From NCBI GenBank assembly GCA_040756055.1, contig JBFLZR010000001.1:1-63848 (forward strand): a DNA stretch of 63,848 nt, given 5' to 3'. This stretch comes from Candidatus Zixiibacteriota bacterium (lineage in GTDB: Bacteria > Zixibacteria > MSB-5A5 > GN15 > FEB-12). The notes under the pieces are model-generated. The model was not told the origin of the DNA. It was given only the letters and a program-made list of their open reading frames with translations, and searched no databases. Position numbers and translations under genes: made by a program. Positions 16,731 to 25,394 of the stretch are shown here, piece after piece; position 1 is the stretch's first letter; the number at the start of each line of letters is the position of its first letter.

Positions 16731-16770
16731 AAAGAGGCGGCCCCTTTTTAGAGAGGCCGCCTTTAATTTT
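16731..16770. terminator. Bidirectional terminator between gyrB and the convergent operon
   Basis: AGGCGGCC (16735-16742) and GGCCGCCT (16755-16762) pair. A TTTAATTTT run follows on the plus strand and CTCTTTTG on the minus strand, where it would end the 23.3-16.8 kb operon. Confidence 0.85.
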
Positions 16771-16814
16771 CACATCGACATGTATTCGCCAAAATCCCAC
16801 GCGCATCCGGGGGG

Positions 16815-17285
16815 TTACTTGTGGTCCGGCTCCGACTCGCCGGGTTCGTCAGGGGGGTTGAGAACTTCCTCGGGTATTTTGACTTTCGGAAGGAAAATTC
16901 CCAGATATTTCTGATACCAGGTCCAGTCCTTCTTGACATCTTTCATGTAGGCCTTGATTCGCTTCTCGCGGGCGAGTGTGACGGCGTCATATTTCTCGAT
17001 CTTCAAAAGTAGAATCTCGACCGATTCGCGCTTCTCCAGCGCGCTGCGAAGCGAATTGTAGTCTTTGAAGTTGAAAACCGTCTGAATGATCGGCTCAAAG
17101 AAGACCATCACCTGAGAGGCGATAAAATTCAGGGGCTTTATGGACTCCAGAAAGAGAATTGCCGGAACCGACATGCCTCGCTCCACCGCTTTGCGCGCCA
17201 GCTTATCCAGTACCGCGTCTTCTTCCTCGCCAAGCAGATTTTTATCAGGGTCGGGAAGTCCCGAGCTGCCCTTGAACAGACTCAT
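16815..17285 (-). CDS. Unknown protein, last gene of the ribosomal-protein operon
   Basis: 156 residues, not recognised. It starts MSLFKGSSGLPDPDKNLLG and has an amphipathic to hydrophobic central helix (VPAILFLESIKPLNFIASQVMVFFEPIIQTVF, written here in part) that could touch the membrane. A charged helical part and an acidic, proline-rich end (PPDEPGESEPDHK) follow. Its start overlaps the preceding gene by four bases, and a bidirectional terminator follows. The hydrophobic centre and coupling to a membrane protein suggest peripheral membrane location. Confidence 0.65.
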   Translation of the reverse strand: MSLFKGSSGLPDPDKNLLGEEEDAVLDKLARKAVERGMSVPAILFLESIKPLNFIASQVMVFFEPIIQTVFNFKDYNSLRSALEKRESVEILLLKIEKYDAVTLAREKRIKAYMKDVKKDWTWYQKYLGIFLPKVKIPEEVLNPPDEPGESEPDHK

Positions 17286-17788
17286 TTGTCGCTCTCTTTC
17301 ACCGGCACATCTTCTTTGCCGCTCTGGCCTATGCGCTTTTTGATGAACGCGATTACCTCGTCGCGATTATTGTCGAAGATAAGATAGATGCCGCGAAAAT
17401 TCTCAAGCCGCGATGGCTGCAGGAAAGGTGACATCAAAACACCGTTCCTATCGGGATAGTAGCTGCGAAACTGCGACCAGTTCTTCCGGATAGTCTGAGT
17501 GGTGGTCTTGACTTTTATGCATTTGTCCGAGAGAAGGTATCGGGTGGGCAGGTAGAATTTTGCCAGCGAAGCGAAAAGCACCACCAGAGCCAGCGTGCCG
17601 AAGGCCTTTGATTCGGTCGACGCGTACACGAGAAAACCCACCATCAGGATGAACACCGTCACAAGAACCGCCGCGAGAGGTCTGCGACGCAAAGGATGAG
17701 TTGTCCACTGAAGCACCTCGCCTTCGTCACCCGAAGACATCCCGGCCGGTTGAGGGTTTTCGCGATCAACTTCGGACATCGCCGTCAT
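17282..17788 (-). CDS. Two-helix membrane protein with a possible PH-like domain
   Basis: 168 residues. Two hydrophobic helices (about residues 38-56 and 62-78) are followed by a soluble region with a beta-rich pattern: TRYLLSDKCIKVKTTTQTIRKNW, then FRSYYPDRNGVLMSP and LENFRGIYLIFDNNRDEVIAFIKKRI. Two helices plus such a domain resemble bacterial PH-like membrane proteins, and the terminal helix fits that fold. It lies four bases after the small gene at 17793 and overlaps the next by four, within the operon. The assignment is structural only. Confidence 0.6.
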   Translation of the reverse strand: MTAMSEVDRENPQPAGMSSGDEGEVLQWTTHPLRRRPLAAVLVTVFILMVGFLVYASTESKAFGTLALVVLFASLAKFYLPTRYLLSDKCIKVKTTTQTIRKNWSQFRSYYPDRNGVLMSPFLQPSRLENFRGIYLIFDNNRDEVIAFIKKRIGQSGKEDVPVKESDK

Positions 17789-17792
17789 CTGC

Positions 17793-17999
17793 TCACTTAT
17801 CTTCGATGTGACGGTAGCGCTCCTTCTTGACCGTCTCCATCATCTCGAGCAGCTCCTTTGGCGTTATTAGCTTCTTGTCGATAAGCACCCGCACCAAAGC
17901 TTCCTGCGCCAGATTATTGGATAAAGCCAGCTCTTCGAAAGAAATATCTTTCTCTTTACCGTCGATTATCATCTTCAGCGCTACTCTTTTCTCTTCCAT
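17793..17999 (-). CDS. Small soluble protein of unknown function
   Basis: 68 residues from the ATG at 17999, beginning MEEKRVALKMIIDGKEKDIS. The pattern is a beta hairpin followed by helices (FEELALSNNLAQEALVRVLIDKKLITPKELLEM) typical of a small helix-turn-helix or three-helix fold. The upstream in-frame extension overlaps the preceding gene and lacks a ribosome site, so the short form is preferred. It sits 76 bases after the periplasmic-binding protein gene. Confidence 0.6.
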   Translation of the reverse strand: MEEKRVALKMIIDGKEKDISFEELALSNNLAQEALVRVLIDKKLITPKELLEMMETVKKERYRHIEDK

Positions 18000-18075
18000 A
18001 TTGAAATCCCGGGCTAAAGGTTTGCGGCCGTGCTCCTGTTCAGGACGAGCACAACCGGTGAAATACATCTGTCGA

Positions 18076-19878
18076 TTACGGACCGCTGGAGGTGGCATCG
18101 TCGGAAATATCCTGACGACCTGACAGCAGAACCGCCCGCTCAGACTCGATTCGATAGAGCGGCATTTCGGTATTTTCTCTGTGCTCGCCGAATGAGACCC
18201 GGCCGGAAGCGCCTTCATACTCGCTGACCGCGGCGAGGCGGTTTAGAATCTCGTCACGACCGGTGGCGCCTGCGCCGGCAGCCATTGTCACCAGCGTGAC
18301 GGCATCGTAACCGAGCGCCGACAATCTTGACGGGCGACTACCATAACGGCTGTCATATGCGACCGCCAGTTTGAGGTACTGGTCGGACTGACGTCCTTCG
18401 AGGAAAGGAGAACTGAACACAGCCCCCTTGGTGATATTATCGCCCAGCTTGTAAACGGCGTCATCACCCCAACCATCCGACCCGAGATACTGACCATTGA
18501 GGTTATAGAAATTTATCTGCGGCAAAAGTTGTCTCAACTGTCTTGAGTCGCCGGGCAAAAACAGACAGTCCACAGTGGCGGGAATAATATCCAGGTCCAG
18601 CGTGTCACCGTTGGCATTGATGTAATATGTCGAGTCATCATGTTGCCCGATGAGGATCGACTTGATATCCCTTATATAGGCGCCAAAGTCCGTATCACGC
18701 GACCGGTAATACTCTGTCGCTACCACCGTACCGCCCATCTTGCGAAAATGCTCCGCAAACGCCCGCGTCATCCGCAAGTGGTCATCTGCCGTCGATGATA
18801 TGATCGCCACCGAATCGGCGCCAAGGTTACGCATGGCAAAGGTAGCCAGCGTGACGCCCTGGAGATCGATGTTGGGGGCCAGTTGAAACGATACCGACGA
18901 GAGCTTCGTAAGTCCGGCCTCGGTTGCGGCCGGGGCTATCAGCGGCAAAGACGAACAATTCAGCACCGCCGAGGCGACCATTGACTCGTCACTGGTGAGC
19001 GGACCTATGACCACATCGGTCGTTGTCGCACGCGACAGTTCTCCCACTATACGGGCAGCTTCTACCGGGTCTCCTTTGGTATCGTAAGGTGTCAGTTTCA
19101 GACGGCGTCCCGTCTCCTCGCGATAAAGCTCGGCCGCTATGACAGCGCCGTTGTAAATCTCCTGCCCGAAATTCTGCAATTCGCCGGACATCGGCAGCAC
19201 CAGCGCTATCTCAAGTCGCTTATCGGGCAATTGAGCCGCACCGGGCTGCTGTGTAACATCGAGCTGCTCGCCGCAGATCGACATCAACTCCCCGGCTCGC
19301 CCCAGCTCGCCGCGCTGAACGTGTATGTCGGCAAGCGGTTTGATGAGAGCGCAGGCTCTGTCCTTTGGCAGATCCTCAAAGTCGGCCTCACTCAAATTGA
19401 CGGAGTTCGCGCTGCGAAACGCCCCCGTAAGTGAAGCCAGCAAGAGATCATCGAGCTCTTTGGAGCGCGACATTTCATATGCCGTCAGATAGGACCGAAT
19501 CGAACGGTTTACATCGCCGCCGAGATAAAGGGCGTCTCCGAGGAAATAATAGGCATACGGTAAAAAAGATGAATTGGTAAATCTCGTTACAAAGTGATTG
19601 AATCCGGCCGCGGCCTCGCTGTACTCGCCCAGATAAAGCCGGGCCTTCGCCCGATTGAATACGAACAGGTCCAGGTTGGGAGAGCCGGGGAAGCGTGTTT
19701 CAAGCTCACCGAAGACATTGGCGGCATCGAACCAGTTATTCTCCCGAAGCAGTCGCTTGCCTTTGGCATAAAGCGACACCGCCTCCGGAGAATCTTCGAT
19801 ATCCTCCGCGGCGACACTGAGCGTCAGGACAAGAGCGAGAATTAGCGATACGGCAAACCTGTAATAGCCTGTGGACAT
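18076..19878 (-). CDS. TPR plus periplasmic-binding (Leu/Ile/Val-type) fusion protein
   Basis: About 600 residues. A signal peptide precedes two or three tetratricopeptide repeats (residues about 35-180: AVSLYAKGKRLLRENNWFDA, FNRAKARLYLGEYSEAAAGF). A type-1 periplasmic binding domain (Peripla_BP_6) follows to the end: LEIALVLPMSGELQNFGQEI, VDVVIGPLTSDESM-like strands, and LGYDAVTLVTMAAGAG near the C-terminus. The TPR/binding-domain order recalls LpoA, the outer-membrane activator of PBP1a, but no lipobox is seen. ATG 19878 lies one base after the upstream stop; a TTG at 19899, with GGAAG before it, is an equal alternative. Substrate or partner is unknown. Confidence 0.8.
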   Translation of the reverse strand: MSTGYYRFAVSLILALVLTLSVAAEDIEDSPEAVSLYAKGKRLLRENNWFDAANVFGELETRFPGSPNLDLFVFNRAKARLYLGEYSEAAAGFNHFVTRFTNSSFLPYAYYFLGDALYLGGDVNRSIRSYLTAYEMSRSKELDDLLLASLTGAFRSANSVNLSEADFEDLPKDRACALIKPLADIHVQRGELGRAGELMSICGEQLDVTQQPGAAQLPDKRLEIALVLPMSGELQNFGQEIYNGAVIAAELYREETGRRLKLTPYDTKGDPVEAARIVGELSRATTTDVVIGPLTSDESMVASAVLNCSSLPLIAPAATEAGLTKLSSVSFQLAPNIDLQGVTLATFAMRNLGADSVAIISSTADDHLRMTRAFAEHFRKMGGTVVATEYYRSRDTDFGAYIRDIKSILIGQHDDSTYYINANGDTLDLDIIPATVDCLFLPGDSRQLRQLLPQINFYNLNGQYLGSDGWGDDAVYKLGDNITKGAVFSSPFLEGRQSDQYLKLAVAYDSRYGSRPSRLSALGYDAVTLVTMAAGAGATGRDEILNRLAAVSEYEGASGRVSFGEHRENTEMPLYRIESERAVLLSGRQDISDDATSSGP

Positions 19879-19879
19879 C

Positions 19880-20374
19880 CTAAAGTGAATACTTCCCAAA
19901 ATCTTCCGGGTTAATTCTTCTGAGCCTCTCCCTCAACGATTCCGGATCGGTCGGCATCGAAGGCTTTTCAGCGGATTCGTCTTCGTTGATGCTGAAAAGC
20001 TCCTCGTTGACGTAGATCTGCGCTTTCACTTTAAGGGCCAGTGCGATAGAATCCGAGGGCCGGGCATCGATTTCAAGGTTCTCTCCATTCACCGAAAGAT
20101 GGATCCGGGCGTAAAACGTCTGCTCCTTGAGCTCGGTTATTTCCACTCGTTCCACCCTGGCATGGAGGGTACCGATAACTTCCTTAAGCAAATCGTAGGT
20201 GAGGGGTCGCTTGGATTTCACCCCCGATAGTTCCATAGCAATGCCCCACGCCTCGGCGTGACCGATCCAGATCGGCAGCACCTTGTTGAGACCGTCGGGA
20301 GCCAGGATAACAACCGGGGAATTGGTGGTCATATCCAGAGCAAGACCTTCTACTTTCGCTTCAAGCATCTTCAT
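19880..20374 (-). CDS. Bifunctional nuclease family (DUF151) protein
   Basis: 164 residues. It follows the BFN/DUF151 pattern closely: EGLALDMTTNSPVVILAPDG at the N-terminus, VLPIWIGHAEAWGIAMELSG, then RPLTYDLLKEVIGTL and the hallmark IDARPSDSIALALKVKAQIYV. Family members in plants and some bacteria show nuclease activity, while others seem regulatory. A C-terminal tail of about 35 charged residues (NEDESAEKPSMPTDPESLRERLRR, written in part) is typical. It lies two bases after rplI and just before the binding-protein gene. Confidence 0.9.
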   Translation of the reverse strand: MKMLEAKVEGLALDMTTNSPVVILAPDGLNKVLPIWIGHAEAWGIAMELSGVKSKRPLTYDLLKEVIGTLHARVERVEITELKEQTFYARIHLSVNGENLEIDARPSDSIALALKVKAQIYVNEELFSINEDESAEKPSMPTDPESLRERLRRINPEDFGKYSL

Positions 20375-20376
20375 CG

Positions 20377-20823
20377 TTACGACTTCTTAACAACCCAGAG
20401 CTTAAGATTAGCGGCAATATCCTTGTCTATTTTGACAGGCACGGTGTACACGCCGAGAACCTTGATCGGCGCCTCGAGCAAAATAGCCCTCTTATCTACG
20501 AGAACATTTTGCTTTTCGAGCAGTTCCGCGATATCCGACGATGTCACTGAACCGAACAACTTTTCGTCTTCGCCCACGAGTACCTCGGTCGACAGTTCCA
20601 GTTTTTCAATGCGGTCTTTGATGACCTCGGCTTCGCGACGGCGTTTGCGATCGGCCAATTCTTTCTGCTTATTTATTTCACCAACAGCCTTCAAGTTGGC
20701 TCTGGTGGCCGGGATTGCCAGATTGCGCGGAATCAGATAGTTGCGGCCGAATCCGGCCTTGACTTCAATTGTCTGTCCGGCGCGACCCAGATCCGGCACA
20801 TCCTCGCGTAGAATCACTTTCAT
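20377..20823 (-). CDS. rplI: Ribosomal protein bL9
   Basis: 148 residues from the ATG at 20823, with AAGGA six bases upstream. MKVILREDVPDLGRAGQTIEVKAGFGRNYLIPRNLAI is the L9 N-terminal domain (written here in full only to show the conserved GFGRNYLIP). A long connecting helix and the C-terminal domain (SDIAELLEKQNVLVDKRAI) follow. It binds 23S rRNA at the L1 stalk base. It stands after DUF2232, in the rpsF-rpsR-rplI cluster. Confidence 0.97.
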   Translation of the reverse strand: MKVILREDVPDLGRAGQTIEVKAGFGRNYLIPRNLAIPATRANLKAVGEINKQKELADRKRRREAEVIKDRIEKLELSTEVLVGEDEKLFGSVTSSDIAELLEKQNVLVDKRAILLEAPIKVLGVYTVPVKIDKDIAANLKLWVVKKS

Positions 20824-20856
20824 AACAATTCCTTTCAATCGACTTTATAAAATACG

Positions 20857-21819
20857 TTATTTCTCTTCCAAACTCAACTGCTGAACTTTTCTCCAATCGA
20901 GAAAGCTGTCAATAAATCCCAGCAAGGCAATAATCAGCAGCATGATAGCGGAAAACAGCAGCCCGATAAACTGGGATATAAAAAACGAAATATAGAACAT
21001 AACCCGCAGAAAATTGGGAAGATACCTCCGCAGGTAATACTCCATCAGAGCCAGGCCCGTGATGACATAGTAAAATGCCAGGCACGCCAGAATGTTGTCG
21101 GCCACCAGAGCGATGGTACCGGAGCTCAACAGCCTCAGCAACACGGCAACAATGACCACCGGCATCACCGCAAACGGCATCTTCCAGCGCTCAAAGACGG
21201 TCAGCTTTTCGGCAGCGCCACCTTTTCGACCCTCGCGATAAGCGAATACAAGGTAGCCGATGGAATAAGGAAGTACCGCGCTTAGAATCAGCATCGCCGG
21301 TATGACGCGCACCACCGCTTTCAACATCTCTTTCGTGCTTTGCATATTCTGCCGAACCGCGTCGGCTCCGTACCCGAGGTTGATAAGCCCCCGGGTAATC
21401 TCTTCGACGAACGTTTCGGTCCATTCGGAAACAGCCGTCATCATCGGTCTGAACTGGGGAGCATAATGAACCACAGCGAACAGTACCGCTACGGCGAGGC
21501 CGGTCAGGTAGACCCGAAAGGGCCTGCTTCCGGCGGCTGTCATCCGTCCGGCAATCACACCGGCAAACAGAATCAGACTGAAAGCCGTTATGAGCGGCCA
21601 GAGTGCGCCGACGCCGGTAATGAGATACCCGGCTATGAGCGCCACTGCAGCCACGCCCCAGAGCAGGTAATTACGCCCCGCGGAGGCGAATCGAGCAATG
21701 CCATATACCGTGTAAATGGAAAGCATATACGCAAAAGTACTGGCTGCCATCGCCACAGCGCCTGGTGAACTCAGGGCCAACCCCGCCAGAACCGGGTAAA
21801 AAACGATAGAAGCCGCCAT
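20857..21819 (-). CDS. DUF2232 (YybS-like) polytopic membrane protein
   Basis: About 320 residues with eight or so hydrophobic helices. GAGAGG lies eight bases before the ATG at 21819. A GTG at 21903 would overlap rpsR and lacks a proper ribosome site. Helical segments such as IVFYPVLAGLALSSPGAV, LWGVAAVALIAGYLITG and the C-terminal FLRVMFYISFFISQFIGLLF fit DUF2232. Proteins of this family are often encoded between rpsR and rplI in Firmicutes and FCB bacteria. An energy-coupling or transport role has been guessed but not shown. Confidence 0.8.
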   Translation of the reverse strand: MAASIVFYPVLAGLALSSPGAVAMAASTFAYMLSIYTVYGIARFASAGRNYLLWGVAAVALIAGYLITGVGALWPLITAFSLILFAGVIAGRMTAAGSRPFRVYLTGLAVAVLFAVVHYAPQFRPMMTAVSEWTETFVEEITRGLINLGYGADAVRQNMQSTKEMLKAVVRVIPAMLILSAVLPYSIGYLVFAYREGRKGGAAEKLTVFERWKMPFAVMPVVIVAVLLRLLSSGTIALVADNILACLAFYYVITGLALMEYYLRRYLPNFLRVMFYISFFISQFIGLLFSAIMLLIIALLGFIDSFLDWRKVQQLSLEEK

Positions 21820-21886
21820 CAAATATGCCTCTCGCCCCAAATCCGGCGACGAGGCGGTCAGCCCGGTACTGTTGTCTAAAGTTTCG

Positions 21887-22114
21887 TTATCTGTATGATT
21901 CACTCTCAAAGGCCACGATTGCGAGAATCCGACCACGCTTGATGGCCGTAGTCACTTTCCTCTGGTGCATGGCACAGTTTCCCGAGATACGTCGGGGAAT
22001 GATTTTACCCCGCTCATTGGTAAAACGCTTAAGGATTCTTTCATCCTTATAGTTTACGTAGTTGATCTTGTTCTCGCAAAAGCGACAGATCTTTTTGCCT
22101 CTTACTACCGGCAT
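21887..22114 (-). CDS. rpsR: Ribosomal protein bS18
   Basis: 75 residues from the ATG at 22114, with GAGGA nine bases upstream. [19 protein letters not shown] and [30 protein letters not shown] are diagnostic (written in parts). Three cysteines (CRFC and GNC) suggest the zinc-binding form of S18. It partners with bS6 in the small-subunit platform and follows rpsF directly, without the ssb gene found between them in many genomes. Confidence 0.97.
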   Translation of the reverse strand: MPVVRGKKICRFCENKINYVNYKDERILKRFTNERGKIIPRRISGNCAMHQRKVTTAIKRGRILAIVAFESESYR

Positions 22115-22195
22115 ATTGTAAATCCTCAATTGTTAGTTTACATCACCATAACTACCGGGTACAACCACTGGGGCCATCCCCGGAGTCGAAACACC

Positions 22196-22684
22196 TTACA
22201 GCTCCTTCTCATCCTGCTGCTGGGGTTCGTCGCTTAAGCCCGCCGCGTCAGACTGCGCTTCCTGTTCGTCCTTAGAAGACGATTCCGCGACTTGTCGCTG
22301 AGTTTCCGGTCTGGAAGACTTCTGCTCACCGGAGGACTCGGTCCGCCCTTCGGAACCGGAGGCGTCATAATCCATGCGCTGCAAGAGCTTCTCAAGGTCT
22401 CCTTCGAACCGAACAGTGAGATACCGGATATAAGATTCGTTGAGTTTGAAATGCCGGTCCAGTTTCCGCATCAGCGAGGTCGGCGCGTCGAAAATGAAGC
22501 TGGCGTAATAGCCCTGATTCAAGCCCTGAATTTCATATGCGAGACGACGCGTCCCCATGTGATCTTCGAACTTGATCGCGCCACCGTTGGTGGTGATAAG
22601 GTCAGCGACTGAACGGACATGACGGTCGATCGTCGCGTCGTCAGTCTGCGGGTTGATGATAAAAGTTGTCTCGTAAAGGTTCAT
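22196..22684 (-). CDS. rpsF: Ribosomal protein bS6 with long acidic C-terminal tail
   Basis: 162 residues. The S6 fold fills residues 1-104 (MNLYETTFIINP, GTRRLAYEIQGLNQGYY, ESYIRYLTVRFEG). A further 58 residues rich in Ser, Glu, Gln and Asp form a disordered tail. Related FCB and proteobacterial S6 proteins also have variable tails; in E. coli, C-terminal glutamates are added by RimK. It binds bS18 and 16S rRNA. GGGAGGA precedes the ATG. Confidence 0.96.
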   Translation of the reverse strand: MNLYETTFIINPQTDDATIDRHVRSVADLITTNGGAIKFEDHMGTRRLAYEIQGLNQGYYASFIFDAPTSLMRKLDRHFKLNESYIRYLTVRFEGDLEKLLQRMDYDASGSEGRTESSGEQKSSRPETQRQVAESSSKDEQEAQSDAAGLSDEPQQQDEKEL

Positions 22685-22748
22685 TCAATATCCTCCCTAC
22701 GGACGTTGGTTAGAGGTTAAACGGCCCAGCCGGGGATATCGGTTCCGG

Positions 22749-23321
22749 CTAAGCAGGGTTTTGGTTATATTGTGACATCGCCTCGTCAAGCCCGTGCTTG
22801 ATAGCCACCAGCACTGCCTCTGACGCGGTGATGATCATGTTTTCGACAATCTCAATTTCGCTCTTCTCGAAATCTCCTAAAACAAATTCGACCTGGTCGG
22901 CATGCTCCGGCAACGGACCTATTCCGAGCCGAAGACGAGGAAAGTCCTCCGTCTGCAACTCTTCAATGATCGATGCCAGGCCGTTGTGCCCGCCATCGGT
23001 CCCCGATGAACGCAGCCTGATTTTTCCCAGCGGCAGGTTGATATCGTCAACGACAACCAGCATCTGAGCGGGACCAAGGTCATTCTCTTGTAAAAGAGCG
23101 CTTGCGGCCAGGCCGGAACGATTCATATACGTTTTCGGCATAGCCAGAATAATTTTAGCCGATCCTACTTTCTTTTCGAACCAGCGAAACTCGCAGGCTT
23201 CACGGCCACAGCTGTGAACATCGGACCCAATCAGCCGCTCAACTACCCGGAATCCAAGATTGTGGCGACTGTTTCTGTAACGTTCGCCGATGTTCCCTAA
23301 CCCAAGTACAAGTGACAACAT
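22749..23321 (-). CDS. pth: Peptidyl-tRNA hydrolase
   Basis: 190 residues. GLGNIGERYRNSRHNLGF carries the catalytic His in the SRHNLGF motif. VVDDINLPLGKIRLR supplies the Asp partner, and SGTDGGHNGLASIIEEL the tRNA contact. LRLGIGPLP is also conserved. The enzyme cleaves peptidyl-tRNA that drops off the ribosome. It is the first gene of the operon that continues into rpsF, and a promoter with a perfect TATAAT precedes it. Confidence 0.96.
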   Translation of the reverse strand: MLSLVLGLGNIGERYRNSRHNLGFRVVERLIGSDVHSCGREACEFRWFEKKVGSAKIILAMPKTYMNRSGLAASALLQENDLGPAQMLVVVDDINLPLGKIRLRSSGTDGGHNGLASIIEELQTEDFPRLRLGIGPLPEHADQVEFVLGDFEKSEIEIVENMIITASEAVLVAIKHGLDEAMSQYNQNPA

Positions 23322-23351
23322 TAGTTGTAGCCGTTCATCCGGCAGGCGAAT

Positions 23352-23379
23352 ATTATAATGAATGCCTGATATAAGTCAA
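23352..23379 (-). promoter_or_regulatory. Promoter of the pth-rpsF-rpsR-rplI operon
   Basis: On the minus strand TTGACT (23379-23374), a 16-base spacer and TATAAT (23357-23352), leaving a leader of about 24 bases to the pth ATG at 23321. Confidence 0.82.
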
Positions 23380-23455
23380 GCACTATTATGGCCCGACCGT
23401 GAGAGACAAGTCTATACAAATCAAGCTCTTAAGCTTCTCACTCCCGCCGATCTAC

Positions 23456-24169
23456 TCATTTCCGGCCGTTTCCGGGCTTACCCAGTGTAAAACGGTAGCC
23501 AACGCCGCGGACGGTTTCGATATATTTCGGGTCTCCCGGATCGTCTTCAAACACCTTGCGCAGCTTCAATATGAAGTTGTCTATGGTTCTGTTGGTTGGA
23601 TAGATATGATATCCCCAGACAGCGTCAAGAAGCTGATCACGACTGACGACCTCGTTTGTCCGCTCCACGAGGTATTTCATCACCATGCATTCCTTCCGGG
23701 TGAGGTCGTACGAACCCGATGGGCCTTTCGCTTCGTAGATCTTGAAATCAATACTGCGCCCATCGAATTCGAAACGATCCGGAGCCGATTCGCCCGATGC
23801 CAGCCAGGCCTGGCGACGGAATATGCCCTGGATTCTCGCCATAAGTTCACCGACATCGAAGGGCTTGGTGATGTAGTCATCACCACCGGCCAACAGCCCT
23901 TCGACTTTCTGTTCGGTTTGGTCCCGCGCCGTGATAAACAGGATGGGAACCGTCGAACCCGAGTCTCGGATATTCTTGCAGATTGTCAGCCCGTCCATGC
24001 CCGGAAGCATTATATCCAGCAGAACAAGGTCGTAATTTCCTCGTTGAAATTCATCGAGGGCCTGACGACCGTGTTCAATGTGAACGACTTCATAGCCATC
24101 GGCTTCGAGATTCATCAGAAGACCATCGGCCAGATTGGGGTCATCCTCAACGAGCAGTATTCTTTTCAT
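23456..24169 (-). CDS. OmpR/PhoB-family response regulator
   Basis: 237 residues. The receiver domain has the acidic pair D9/D10, phospho-acceptor D52 (LLDIMLPGMDG), T80 and K102 (ITKPFD). The winged-helix DNA-binding domain follows from about residue 140 to 230 (LTRKECMVMKYLVERTNEVV, then TNRTIDNFILKLRKVFEDD and IETVRGVGYRF). It is encoded just after and overlapping its histidine kinase by 23 bases, so they form one two-component system. The signal and regulon are unknown. Confidence 0.95.
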   Translation of the reverse strand: MKRILLVEDDPNLADGLLMNLEADGYEVVHIEHGRQALDEFQRGNYDLVLLDIMLPGMDGLTICKNIRDSGSTVPILFITARDQTEQKVEGLLAGGDDYITKPFDVGELMARIQGIFRRQAWLASGESAPDRFEFDGRSIDFKIYEAKGPSGSYDLTRKECMVMKYLVERTNEVVSRDQLLDAVWGYHIYPTNRTIDNFILKLRKVFEDDPGDPKYIETVRGVGYRFTLGKPGNGRK

Positions 24170-25148
24170 CGGATGTCTCCACTTTCAATTCTATATCGAA
24201 CCTCGCGCCGCTGCCGGGTCCCTCCGAATGAACCGCAATTCGGCCACCATGAGCCACGACAATCTCGCGACAGAGATACAAACCCAGCCCGCTGCCGGGC
24301 ACACTGTGATTTATGTCTGCTTCCGCGCGAAAGAACCGTTCAAACACGCGGGCGGCATCCTTTCGGGAAAGACCGACACCGTTATCTGAGATCTGAAGGC
24401 ACGCTTTGCCGTCGTTTCGCTTCAGGCTGACATCGACCTCAATGGAGTCTTTGTCGTTGTATTTGACGGAGTTCTCCATTACGGCATCTATGGCGCGCTT
24501 GAGCGCCGACCGATCGCCATAAACCATGACCCTCTCATCGAAACTTCCCCTGCGGACAGTCACCGCCGTCTCCGACGGGTACTTGCTCAGAGTGGCAATA
24601 CATTCATCGACCAGTTTACTGAAATTGAATATTTCTCTGCTGAGATGAAAGCCGCTCCGCTCGAAACGTCCCGCTTCCAGCACATTTTCCACGAGCTTCT
24701 CCAGCCGATTGGCATCCATCTTCAAACGCGGAACTATCGAGGCTTTCTTATCCTGTGGAATCTTCGTCGATTCGAGACTGTCGAGATATATCTTCATCGA
24801 CGCCAGCGGGGTCTTGAGCTCGTGCGTCACAGCCATGAGGAAATTCTGTTGCTGGTACTTCAGTTCATCGGCTCTAACCAGAGCACGGTAGATCAGCCAG
24901 GCGCCGAAACCGACCAGGACCAGCATAAACAAGCCTTCCAGACCTACCATGATCTGGCGGCCGATTTCCTGCTCGTGGATATGGTCGACAAACTCCTGCG
25001 TGGCTCCCAGTTCAATCGCCATCTGGACCTTTTCATCCACCAGCCGCGCCATGAAGACTATCCACCAGACCGCCAGCGCCACGAGTGTAACAGTCATGGC
25101 AATGAACAGTACCAGCGCCCTTTTGGGGGTTATTTCAAATCTTAACAT
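24147..25148 (-). CDS. Sensor histidine kinase
   Basis: 333 residues. Two transmembrane helices (about residues 12-34 and 67-88) bracket a very short periplasmic loop of some 30 residues. A HisKA domain follows with phospho-accepting H109 (AVTHELKTPLASMK), then the ATPase domain with N box AVMENSVKYND, G1 ISDNGVGL, F box FERFFRA and G2 GSGLGLYLC. The tiny outer loop suggests sensing within the membrane or through a partner rather than a large ligand domain. It precedes and overlaps the response regulator gene. Confidence 0.95.
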   Translation of the reverse strand: MLRFEITPKRALVLFIAMTVTLVALAVWWIVFMARLVDEKVQMAIELGATQEFVDHIHEQEIGRQIMVGLEGLFMLVLVGFGAWLIYRALVRADELKYQQQNFLMAVTHELKTPLASMKIYLDSLESTKIPQDKKASIVPRLKMDANRLEKLVENVLEAGRFERSGFHLSREIFNFSKLVDECIATLSKYPSETAVTVRRGSFDERVMVYGDRSALKRAIDAVMENSVKYNDKDSIEVDVSLKRNDGKACLQISDNGVGLSRKDAARVFERFFRAEADINHSVPGSGLGLYLCREIVVAHGGRIAVHSEGPGSGARFDIELKVETSDEKNTAR

Positions 25149-25301
25149 GCTGCAACTATGCTCCCGGTTGTCGTAATTTATACAATTTCGCCCTGCCGTC
25201 CAACCTATTTCGGAGCGCGGGAAAAACGGCTAATTGCGGCGGACATGTGCACGATTGAGCGCACCTGTGTCTGTCAGTACGGACGCCGATTAAGGAAATA
25301 T

Positions 25302-25320
25302 TGCGGCTAAACCAGCCGCA
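25302..25320 (-). terminator. Possible terminator after the second ECF sigma gene
   Basis: On the minus strand TGCGGCT and AGCCGCA pair around GGTTT, followed by ATATTTCCTTAA. The stem is short and the T-run weak. Confidence 0.45.
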
Positions 25321-25394
25321 GGGTACGACATCCATACGAAGAGACTGAACCCGCCCAATCACGTCCTTTGAAGAGATGGCGATTTTTGTTGCGG

